The notes below the pieces were generated by a model. That model did not search any database and was not told the origin of the DNA. It saw nothing but the letters and a program-made list of their open reading frames with translations. A DNA stretch of 15,145 bases from Paludibacteraceae bacterium (GTDB taxonomy: Bacteria > Bacteroidota > Bacteroidia > Bacteroidales > Paludibacteraceae), in contig JAGCZK010000055.1 of assembly GCA_017960065.1 (NCBI GenBank), positions 1 through 15,145 on the forward strand, in the 5' to 3' direction. Each line of letters begins with the position of its first letter. The stretch's first letter is position 1. A program made the translations under genes and the position numbers. This document shows positions 8,381 through 14,787 of this stretch, one piece after another.

Positions 8381-8848
8381 TCAGACAGGGCGTTTGTTCC
8401 AGAAACGGGGAGTGATGTCGGTCAGCGCACCGTCGGGGCCGACGCGGTACATGCGCTGGTTGGTGGTGGGCTTGTCGAGCGGGCCGAGTTTTTCGACGTA
8501 CGGACCGAGCTTGACATAATCGAGCGATTGGATGGGAAATGCCTCGGGAAGTTGGGCCTTGCCCGAATACCAGGCCGTTTTGAAACGCGGACGCAGCCGG
8601 CTGGCCAATGCGGCCACTTCGAACGGTGCGGCATCGCCCCCCATAAAACAAATACAGGTGACAGCCTGCCCGTAAGTACCGACGATTTCGTCGAGCACTT
8701 CGGGGCTCAGCTCGCGACCTGTATCTTCGCGCAGCCACGGACTGTGACAGCCCTGGCAACGATTGGGACATTGCGACAGGTTAATCGCTAAAGTGACCTC
8801 ATCGGGCACTTCGCGAAAAACCACATCACAACTAACGAATTTTAGCAT
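8381..8848 (-). CDS. nrdG: Anaerobic ribonucleotide reductase activating protein (radical SAM)
   Basis: NrdG is the radical-SAM activase that uses a 4Fe-4S cluster and S-adenosylmethionine to place the glycyl radical on NrdD. The 155-residue product carries CPNRCQGC with Cys27, Cys31 and Cys34, the CX3CX2C cluster motif, inside the family-typical CQGCHSPWL. A GGD at 70-72 in CICFMGGD fits the SAM-binding strand of short activases. The open frame continues upstream to 9016 inside nrdD, but the ATG at 8848 gives the normal family N-terminus (MLKFVSCDVVF) and overlaps the nrdD stop by 7 bases (ATGCTAA), a usual sign of translational coupling. The C-terminus DITPRFWNK also fits the family. The gene is transcribed with nrdD. 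Confidence 0.95.
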   Translation of the reverse strand: MLKFVSCDVVFREVPDEVTLAINLSQCPNRCQGCHSPWLREDTGRELSPEVLDEIVGTYGQAVTCICFMGGDAAPFEVAALASRLRPRFKTAWYSGKAQLPEAFPIQSLDYVKLGPYVEKLGPLDKPTTNQRMYRVGPDGALTDITPRFWNKRPV

Positions 8849-10941
8849 TCGGCAGCCTCCGGCTTGGCATAATAACGCCGAGCGGCTTCTTTTTGGCGCG
8901 GCAGCGAGAAGTTGCTGACACGCTTCATGTAACCGATAATACGCGTCATGTAATCCACATTGGTGCTCTTGCACTTCGGACATTCGCACAGGTAGCGTTT
9001 GTCGATGTGACCGCACTTGTTGCAGATCGTATTGGGGATATTAAAGGTCAGGTAGTTACAGCCTTCGATCGCCGCCACACGCAAAATCTGACGGTACTGG
9101 GCCTTGCTCAAGTGCTCGGCCAAGTTGAGGTGCAGGGCCGAACCACCGGTCAGGTGCTCGATGTAACGGCGGCCGTGCAGGCGAATCTTATCGACCACGT
9201 TGAGGCGGGTGTCTTCGACCACATAGAAGTAGCTGTTGTAGCAGTCGCGCGGTACCTTGTATCCGTCTTCGCGGTCCCACTTGGCATGTTTCACACCCAC
9301 GTTCTCGGCCGGAATCATTTCGCAGTTGAACATCACGTCCTTGGTGCGATAGGCCTTGTTGTATTTTTCGACGATGCCCAACACCATTTGCACGAACTGC
9401 TCGTATTGCGGGTTGTCTTTGATTTCGATGCCCAGGAATTCGGCAGCTTCGACCAAACCGTTGACACCGATGGTCAGGTACTGGCGGCTGATGTTGATGT
9501 AGCCGGCGTCGAACAGCGGCAACATGCCCTTGGCCTGCAGGTTCTTGAGGTTTTCGTTGTAAGCCAGTTGCACTTTGTGCATCAGATCGACGATTTCGGC
9601 AATGTACTCCTGGTAGGCGATGCCTTGTTTCACCGCATATTGCACGCAGCGGTTGAGGTTGATGGTCAGCACACTCTTCGATCCGGTCGATACACCGCCG
9701 GCACCCAGCGTGTAGCTGAATCCGTTGTCCTGAATTTCGTTGCGCAAGCGGCAGCAGCTACTCAACGAGTCGGCATTGTCGCTGACATAAGTGAAGAACG
9801 AGTGGCCTTCGCTGTACATTTCGGCCGTGAAATCACCGTACTCCTTGTCCTTCATATCGCCGTCTTCGGCCAAGAGCGCCATGGTTTCGACCGGGAAGGT
9901 CAGCATGGTTTTGGTACGCTCCATATTGAACCATTTCATGAAACGGCGCTGCATCCAGTCGAGGGCGTTCCAATCGGGCTTCGAACCGTCGGGGAACACG
10001 AATTCGCCGAACAGGCTTTCGAAATAATAACGGTCGTAGTACGAGATGTTCCAGAACACGGCCTGGAAGTTGCGGGCTCCCGAGGGCTGGTTGATCGAAT
10101 ACACAATCTGTTGAAAACAGTCGCAGATGATTTTGTCGATGGTACGGCGTTTTACCGAAAGGTCCACCACCTCATCGGCACGCAGGTAGTAGTCGGCACC
10201 GTATTCTTTTCCGACGAAGTAGCTGAGGTACATCAGGAACTCGGGCGTGGCGCAGGCACCGCTCAACATACTCGACACCATGAACACCATGTTGACAAAG
10301 CCGCCGCAGAACGACTTGAGGTTCGACGGAGCCGTCGAGTTGCCGCCAATCGACAAGGTACCGCCAATCAGCCAGGGATACATGGTGATACTGGCGCAGT
10401 ACGGAGCCATCGAGGTTTCGTCGTTCTTGTAAATAAAGTGGCTGTTGAGCAGACTGATGTAACGGTCGGACAATTCCTTGCCGTACATTTCTTTGAGGCG
10501 GTCGGTCAACAAACGGCGGTTGAGGCGGATGAAGTTCGATTTCGGAAGCTCGCCGATCAGGGTGGCGATGTTCTTCTTCTCGACGTTGGCGTTGGCATCG
10601 TACTTGCTGCTGGTGGCCGCATTGCGGGCGTCGCAATACTCCATGGTGAAAGCCAGCTTGTCGCGGGTTTCGCGGTCTTCCCAGTGTTTCTGGCGATACA
10701 GGATGAACGCTTTGGCCACCCGGTAGTAACGTTCGGCCATCAACGCAAACTCCACTTGGTTTTGGATTTCCTCCACCGTCATTCCCGCATGTATCGACAA
10801 GTGACCCAGCACTGCCGTCAGCGTTTCTTCGGTAGCAAATGCCCCTACCGACAAAAATGCCTTAGAAATGGCATTCTTGATTTTTTCGATCGAAAAACTC
10901 TCAGTTTTTCCATCGCGCTTTATAATCATTAACTCTTCCAT
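8842..10941 (-). CDS. nrdD: Anaerobic (class III) ribonucleoside-triphosphate reductase
   Basis: NrdD reduces ribonucleoside triphosphates to deoxynucleotides without oxygen, using a glycyl radical made by NrdG; it needs no B12. The 699-residue product starts with an ATP-cone allosteric domain (about 5-95, IKRDGKTESFSIEKIKNAI). The catalytic barrel includes SSCCRLRNE. The C-terminus holds a zinc site, Cys640/Cys643 and Cys654/Cys657 (CNKC...CPKC), then the glycyl-radical motif RIIGY with Gly670. The first ATG (10941) is used here; a second ATG four codons in (10929) would still give a complete ATP cone. The leader carries a cobalamin-riboswitch-like element ending 8 bases before the start, which suggests repression when B12 is present. 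The electron-donor subtype (formate or thiol) was not assigned. Confidence 0.96.
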   Translation of the reverse strand: MEELMIIKRDGKTESFSIEKIKNAISKAFLSVGAFATEETLTAVLGHLSIHAGMTVEEIQNQVEFALMAERYYRVAKAFILYRQKHWEDRETRDKLAFTMEYCDARNAATSSKYDANANVEKKNIATLIGELPKSNFIRLNRRLLTDRLKEMYGKELSDRYISLLNSHFIYKNDETSMAPYCASITMYPWLIGGTLSIGGNSTAPSNLKSFCGGFVNMVFMVSSMLSGACATPEFLMYLSYFVGKEYGADYYLRADEVVDLSVKRRTIDKIICDCFQQIVYSINQPSGARNFQAVFWNISYYDRYYFESLFGEFVFPDGSKPDWNALDWMQRRFMKWFNMERTKTMLTFPVETMALLAEDGDMKDKEYGDFTAEMYSEGHSFFTYVSDNADSLSSCCRLRNEIQDNGFSYTLGAGGVSTGSKSVLTINLNRCVQYAVKQGIAYQEYIAEIVDLMHKVQLAYNENLKNLQAKGMLPLFDAGYINISRQYLTIGVNGLVEAAEFLGIEIKDNPQYEQFVQMVLGIVEKYNKAYRTKDVMFNCEMIPAENVGVKHAKWDREDGYKVPRDCYNSYFYVVEDTRLNVVDKIRLHGRRYIEHLTGGSALHLNLAEHLSKAQYRQILRVAAIEGCNYLTFNIPNTICNKCGHIDKRYLCECPKCKSTNVDYMTRIIGYMKRVSNFSLPRQKEAARRYYAKPEAAEC

Positions 10942-10944
10942 AGT

Positions 10945-11080
10945 TCAACTCTTCTGACTCATCCCCAACCGGAGCGCCTTCCCGAACATTTGCAAAACAA
11001 ACAGTCAGTGGCGAAACCTTATCCCGGCCTTTGCGGAGGTGAAAATTCACTCAATCGGAAATGACTTTGCAAAACCGTTC
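10945..11080 (-). promoter_or_regulatory. Cobalamin-riboswitch-like leader of nrdDG, atypical 5' core
   Basis: The 3' half of the cobalamin aptamer is recognisable on the minus strand: GCCACTGAC (11004-11012), GGGAAGGC (10976-10983) and the B12-box core AGTCAGAAGA (10950-10959), in the right order. CGCC (11010-11013) can pair with GGCG (10975-10978). The clear btuG riboswitch in this window has GCCACTAACT, GGGAAGGC and the same ten-base AGTCAGAAGA. What differs: the box continues GTTGAAC instead of CCTGCC, and the usual AAAAGGGAA and CCCGC core is only loosely represented (GCAAAGTCATT; a GTGAATTTTCAC hairpin; CTCCGC). The box ends 8 bases before the nrdD ATG, so translational control is likely. 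It could be a compact variant, one with altered ligand, or a decaying copy. Confidence 0.65.
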
Positions 11081-11085
11081 GAGTG

Positions 11086-11116
11086 CAAAAATATAAGATT
11101 TGATTTTTCTGTAAAA
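11086..11116 (-). promoter_or_regulatory. Promoter of nrdD-nrdG
   Basis: TATTTTTG on the minus strand (11086-11093) matches TAnnTTTG. TTTT (11113-11116) lies 19 bases upstream, one mismatch from the -33 TTTG. A start near 11079 gives a leader of about 138 bases that begins just where the riboswitch-like sequence begins, which supports this choice over a similar box at 11276-11283. Confidence 0.5.
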
Positions 11117-11215
11117 GAAATTTAACACGTAGTTATAAACACAACGGTTAGACTATCGTGAAACTACTGTTTGAATAAATTTGCAGAAATATTTCTTTTT
11201 CAAAAATTGACCGTT

Positions 11216-11271
11216 TTGGAAAACTTTCGGAAACAAAAATCACCAAAAGTTTTCCAAATTGGAAAACTTTT
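11216..11271. repeat. 13-bp inverted repeat plus extra half-site (operator or terminator)
   Basis: AAAAGTTTTCCAA (11245-11257) is a perfect inverted repeat of TTGGAAAACTTTT (11259-11271) around a single A. A third copy, TTGGAAAACTTT (11216-11227), repeats the right arm directly, 43 bases away. Three matching half-sites upstream of the nrdD promoter look like a dimeric regulator's operator. The palindrome could also fold as an 11-bp hairpin with a T-rich end and help stop btuB transcription. The cognate protein is not evident. Confidence 0.5.
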
Positions 11272-11275
11272 CTGA

Positions 11276-11305
11276 CAAAAATATAAAGAAGGAGACGTTC
11301 GTCCC
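11276..11305 (-). terminator. Possible intrinsic terminator of btuB
   Basis: Ten bases past the btuB stop, the minus strand can form GGGAC-GAAC-GTCTC (11292-11305, one G-T pair) followed by a T-rich run (CTTCTTTATATTTTTG). The stem is short and the T-tract interrupted, so this is a weak call. Confidence 0.4.
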
Positions 11306-11314
11306 GTGGCGAAA

Positions 11315-13357
11315 TTAGTTCATTAAAGCACTGATTATCAGTCGGAAATTTATTCCAGGCATCGGATAACCCACCACCACTTCGTACTGCTGGTTGAACA
11401 AGTTGTTGACCTGAAAGGTTCCCTTAAATTTCCAATTGTTAAAAGAATGGGTGTACGAAAACGACAGGTCATGGGTGTACCAAGCGGGCACATAATTGAC
11501 CGGGATATTGGCGCTGGATGCATAGCGCGACCCGGTATAGATAAAGCTGTAGTTGAGGGCCCACTGACGGTACGAGAGGTTGCCCGTCACCGAGCCGCTA
11601 TGCCACGGCAGATAAGGCAGCTGGCCTCCATAATATGGGCTGTCGCGGTCGTAGCTGAGGTCCATGGCACGCTGCCAGGCATAGACCAGACGCAAGCCCA
11701 AGGCCCAATGGCGGCACCACTCCAAGCCGACGTCGGCCGAAGCATCGACTCCGTTGATGTGGACGCGCCCGTAGTTCTTCATCTGCCAACGGAAGGCGTT
11801 CGACGACGGCAGGGCCACGATTTTGTCGGTCACCTCGTTGTGGTAGGCATCGGCCTGCACCCCGAAGCTCGAAAACACCTGTCCCGGCCGCAGCAGGCGG
11901 TAGGTCAGGCCGGCATCGTACTGGTTCGCAAACTCCGGCTCGAGCCGGGCATTGCCGATGTCAGTGTAATACAGGTCGTTGAAGGTCGGCATCCGGAAGA
12001 TCCGCTTGTAAAACGCCCGCACGTCGAACAGGACCGACCGCCAGGGGCGCACGCTCAAGAAGGCGGCTGGCGTCAACACCTGATACGGCTTCATCTGCAT
12101 TCCGTTGCGCACCTGATCCTGCACAAACGTACCGAGCACGCTGGCCTGAAACTGCACGTTGGGATGCTTGAACTTCGTAGCGACCGCCACCAGCTCGGTG
12201 CACCGCTGCGGATAGGCGAAGGCCTGCAAGTCGGCATCCAAGGCGTTGTACTGGAAATCGGCCGACACCGACACCGACCACCACGAACGGATGCGCACGC
12301 TCCCGGCGGCCGAAAGATAGGCCTCGTGCTGCCGGTAACGGTTGTCCACATACATTAAGGTGGTGTCGGGATTGAGATAGTGGGTGTAGTCAAAGGCGTA
12401 CTTGGCATTGGCCAGCAATCCGATGCGGTCGTCCCAAAAGTGGCGCTTGTACGAGCCCTGCACAAAGAAATTGTCGTCCCACTGACGCTGCGAGTGGCTG
12501 TACAGGTTGCGGGCGACATAGCCCGGCAGGCCGCGGTCGGAATAATAGTTGTAGAGACGGAGCTTCCACGTCTGGCCGGACGAGTTGCCGAAGAGGGCCA
12601 GTTCGGTACGCACCGCCTGAATGTCGGCATTTTCGCGCACGGCCGTCGTGTCGTACGCCGCCGAACCGTCGGCATTGAGCTTGCGGTAGCGGAAACGGTA
12701 CCGGCCATGGGCGTATTGGTATTCGGCACTGGATTGCAGCACCAGGCTCGAGTCGAACCGGTGGTTGTAGTTCAGAATGGGGTTGGCCAGGCCGAAGCTG
12801 CCCATCATGAACTTCAGTTCCAACTGGTCGGGCCGGCCCTTCCTGAAGCGGGGCATCCGGGTTTCGAGATAGACCGTTCCGGCCGCGCCATAGTCCTTGG
12901 CGCTTTGCAAATCGCTGGCCTTTTGTCCGTTATACAATTCTATCGCTTCCAGATTGTCGAGCGAAAAGCGCCCGAGGTCGATTTGTCCGTTTTGGGCGTT
13001 GCCCAATTGGATGCCGTCGTAAAAGACGCCCATCTGCTCGGTTCCCATGCAGCGCACATTGATGGTTTTGACGCCGCCGACCCCGCCGTAGTCTTTGACC
13101 TGCACGCCGGAAAAATGCCGGATGGCATCGGCCACGCTCAGCCCGCTGAGGTTCTGAAGCACCGCCGAGTCCATTCGCTGGTAAGGCACCACCTCGCTTT
13201 TGAGGCGCTTGCCCGAAAAGCTCACCTCTTCGAGCTCGTGCACCAGGGTGGTGTCGGACAGTTGGGCCTGCACCCCCACGGCCGTCAGCCACAAGGGCAA
13301 CAGCGTCAGCATCCGCCGCCAGCAACCGTTTCGGAATATCTTCTGGAAAAGTTTCAT
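11315..13357 (-). CDS. btuB: BtuB-like TonB-dependent outer-membrane receptor, probable corrinoid importer
   Basis: This 680-residue outer-membrane protein has a signal peptide (about 1-32, ending AVGVQAQ), a TonB-box-like segment (LEEVSFSGKRL, about 40-51) and a plug domain containing DAIRHFSGVQVKDYGGVGGVKT, then MGVFYDGIQLGNAQNGQIDL and LDNLEAIELYNGQ. The rest is a beta-barrel of aromatic, alternating strands ending in FRLIISALMN; the last residue is Asn rather than the common Phe. There is no N-terminal carboxypeptidase-like extension, so it is not a SusC-type protein. The plug resembles BtuB, and the divergent neighbour encodes the B12-capturing partner BtuG behind a cobalamin riboswitch, which points to corrinoid uptake. 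The first ATG is chosen because it gives a basic n-region; an ATG at residue 16 would leave the signal peptide without one. Family certain, substrate inferred from context. Confidence 0.85.
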   Translation of the reverse strand: MKLFQKIFRNGCWRRMLTLLPLWLTAVGVQAQLSDTTLVHELEEVSFSGKRLKSEVVPYQRMDSAVLQNLSGLSVADAIRHFSGVQVKDYGGVGGVKTINVRCMGTEQMGVFYDGIQLGNAQNGQIDLGRFSLDNLEAIELYNGQKASDLQSAKDYGAAGTVYLETRMPRFRKGRPDQLELKFMMGSFGLANPILNYNHRFDSSLVLQSSAEYQYAHGRYRFRYRKLNADGSAAYDTTAVRENADIQAVRTELALFGNSSGQTWKLRLYNYYSDRGLPGYVARNLYSHSQRQWDDNFFVQGSYKRHFWDDRIGLLANAKYAFDYTHYLNPDTTLMYVDNRYRQHEAYLSAAGSVRIRSWWSVSVSADFQYNALDADLQAFAYPQRCTELVAVATKFKHPNVQFQASVLGTFVQDQVRNGMQMKPYQVLTPAAFLSVRPWRSVLFDVRAFYKRIFRMPTFNDLYYTDIGNARLEPEFANQYDAGLTYRLLRPGQVFSSFGVQADAYHNEVTDKIVALPSSNAFRWQMKNYGRVHINGVDASADVGLEWCRHWALGLRLVYAWQRAMDLSYDRDSPYYGGQLPYLPWHSGSVTGNLSYRQWALNYSFIYTGSRYASSANIPVNYVPAWYTHDLSFSYTHSFNNWKFKGTFQVNNLFNQQYEVVVGYPMPGINFRLIISALMN

Positions 13358-13371
13358 ATCAAAATGACAGA

Positions 13372-13379
13372 CAAAATTA
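13372..13379 (-). promoter_or_regulatory. Candidate -7 box of btuB
   Basis: TAATTTTG on the minus strand fits TAnnTTTG and is the only such match upstream of btuB in the intergenic region. No -33 element is obvious. It lies 14 bases before the btuB ATG, so the message would have a leader of only about 8 bases and no riboswitch. Confidence 0.4.
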
Positions 13380-13402
13380 CTGATTTTTCAAATTATTTCC
13401 AC

Positions 13403-13410
13403 TACCTTTG
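13403..13410 (+). promoter_or_regulatory. -7 box of the btuG operon promoter
   Basis: TACCTTTG on the plus strand matches TAnnTTTG. The -33 element is not clear (a T-run at 13384-13388 is too close). A start near 13417 would place the whole cobalamin riboswitch in the leader. Confidence 0.55.
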
Positions 13411-13427
13411 TCGGGTAATTATGACTG

Positions 13428-13625
13428 GTTGCGCCCGCCGCATCCGCGGCCGCGCTGAAAAGGGAATCACGTGAAAGTCGTGAACAGTCCCGCTGCTGTA
13501 ATTCTTTGAACGCCCTCTCCGCCACTAACTTGTTTGGGAAGGCATGGGCCACCTCGCAAAGAGGTGAAGAAAAGTCAGAAGACCTGCCAGTCTGTCGGTT
13601 GAACCGCCCTCGAGGATTGGGGCGA
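13428..13625 (+). promoter_or_regulatory. Cobalamin riboswitch controlling the btuG operon
   Basis: All core elements of the cobalamin (AdoCbl) aptamer occur in order: AAAAGGGAAT (13458-13467), the L5 hairpin ACGTGAAAGTCGT (13469-13481), CAGTCCCGCTGCTGTAATT (13485-13503), GCCACTAACT (13521-13530), GGGAAGGC (13536-13543), a side hairpin ACCTC-GCAAA-GAGGT (13551-13565), and the B12 box AGTCAGAAGACCTGCC (13573-13588). Downstream, CGCCCT (13605-13610) can pair with GGGGCG (13619-13624); its loop GAGGATT could make the kissing contact with L5. That hairpin has no T-tract and ends 13 bases before the ATG, so control is probably at translation. The class normally represses its operon when cobalamin is bound. 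Confidence 0.92.
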
Positions 13626-13637
13626 AAAACAAAACGG

Positions 13638-14783
13638 ATGAAACATCGTTTCGCAATTTCTCTGCTTTTACTGCTGGGAGTCGCCCTGTGTTGCGCCTGC
13701 CGGCGCGACGAACCCGAAGCCTTCGAAAAGGAACAGGTCGCACCGCCCGAAACCGTGGGGCAGGTGGTCGGATTCTACCTGCTCAACCAGGGCAACATGG
13801 GCTCGAACAAGGCGACGCTGGATTATTTTGACTACACCACCGGCATCTACAGCCGCAACATTTTTGCCAACCGCAACCCCGAAGTCACCAAAGAACTGGG
13901 CGATGTGGGCAACGACCTCAAAGCCTACGGCGAAAAACTCTATGCCGTCATCAACTGCTCCAACCTGATTGAGGTGATGGATTTGCGGACGGCCCGCCAC
14001 ATCAAGGCCATCGAAGTGCCCAACTGCCGCTACCTGGCGTTTGCCAACGGCAAGGCCTACGTCAGTTCGTACGCCGGGCCGGTACAACTGGGCAACAAAA
14101 TTCTGGGCCGCGTGGTCGAAATCGACACCACCACCCTGCAAATCACCCGCAGCTGCACGGTCGGGTACAATCCCGAAGAAATGGCCGTGATCGGACAAAA
14201 GCTGTATGTGGTCAACTCGGGCGGCTACCTGATCGACGAGGGGTACGACAACCGCCTGTCGGTCATTGATTTGGAAAGTTTCACCGAACTTAAGAAAATC
14301 GAGCTGACCCCCAACATGCAATGCATCCGGGTCACGGGGCAGAACCAGCTGCTGATCAGCTCGCGCGGAAATTACGGCGACCAGCCCTCCAACCTGCTGC
14401 TATTCGATCCCGAAAGCGAAACGGTGGCCTACAATTTCGGACGGGCGGCATCGAACATGAGCATTTGGGGCGACCAGTGCCTGTTGTACGCCTGGCAGTA
14501 CGACCAGACAACCGGCACGGAGCATTGCAGCTACTACCGGATCGACACCCGCCACCCGGAAGCCGCCCCGGCAGCCTTGGTGACCGATGGCACCGACGGC
14601 CGCATCGCCGTGCCCTTCTGCATCGGCGTCCATCCCGAAACCGGCGACTTTCTGCTCGGCGATGCGGCCGACTATGTGTCGCCGGGCACACTCTACTGTT
14701 TCAGCGCCTCCGGCCGTCTGAAGTGGAAAACCACCACCGGCGACATCCCGGCCGCCGTGGCTTTCGTCCATCAAAAACCCTAA
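13638..14783 (+). CDS. btuG: BtuG-like surface lipoprotein, B12-capturing beta-propeller
   Basis: BtuG proteins of gut Bacteroidetes are surface lipoproteins with a seven-bladed beta-propeller that sit on BtuB and bind B12 extremely tightly. This 381-residue product starts with a lipoprotein signal (hydrophobic 5-17, lipobox around LCCAC with Cys21 the likely lipid site) followed by an acidic stretch (RRDEPEAFEKE), as in Bacteroidetes surface-export signals. The body has the family's opening VVGFYLLNQGNMGSNKATLD and LGDVGNDLKAYGEKLYAVIN, then propeller-like repeats such as GRVVEIDTTTLQI and NRLSVIDLESFTELKKI. The frame is open from 13506, but that extension lies inside the riboswitch; the ATG at 13638 gives the signal peptide. 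It leads an operon with the next gene (4-base gap) and is divergent from btuB. The match to the family is strong by motif; no alignment was run. Confidence 0.85.
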   Translation: MKHRFAISLLLLLGVALCCACRRDEPEAFEKEQVAPPETVGQVVGFYLLNQGNMGSNKATLDYFDYTTGIYSRNIFANRNPEVTKELGDVGNDLKAYGEKLYAVINCSNLIEVMDLRTARHIKAIEVPNCRYLAFANGKAYVSSYAGPVQLGNKILGRVVEIDTTTLQITRSCTVGYNPEEMAVIGQKLYVVNSGGYLIDEGYDNRLSVIDLESFTELKKIELTPNMQCIRVTGQNQLLISSRGNYGDQPSNLLLFDPESETVAYNFGRAASNMSIWGDQCLLYAWQYDQTTGTEHCSYYRIDTRHPEAAPAALVTDGTDGRIAVPFCIGVHPETGDFLLGDAADYVSPGTLYCFSASGRLKWKTTTGDIPAAVAFVHQKP

Positions 14784-14787
14784 GTCC

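Noticed and set aside
8381..8848. NrdG as a peptide-modifying radical-SAM enzyme acting on the Gly-rich tail downstream
   Set aside because: The enzyme is the short NrdG form coupled to nrdD, without the extra SPASM-type domain of peptide maturases, and the tail has no convincing start codon.
8849..9016. Longer nrdG start within nrdD
   Set aside because: The extra 56 residues overlap the nrdD zinc and radical region in another frame and are foreign to NrdG; the ATG at 8848 gives the family N-terminus.
8893..10932. Plus-strand open frame of 679 codons opposite nrdD
   Set aside because: An exact antisense mirror of nrdD, whose zinc and glycyl-radical motifs prove the minus strand is coding.
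11276..11283. Second TATTTTTG (-7-like) on the minus strand upstream of nrdD
   Set aside because: No -33 element at 19-21 bases (the position is GC-rich), and it coincides with the T-run of the possible btuB terminator; the box at 11086 fits the riboswitch-like leader better.
13506..13637. Upstream extension of the btuG frame
   Set aside because: These codons are the 3' part of the cobalamin riboswitch, and the later ATG at 13638 gives a clear lipoprotein signal peptide.
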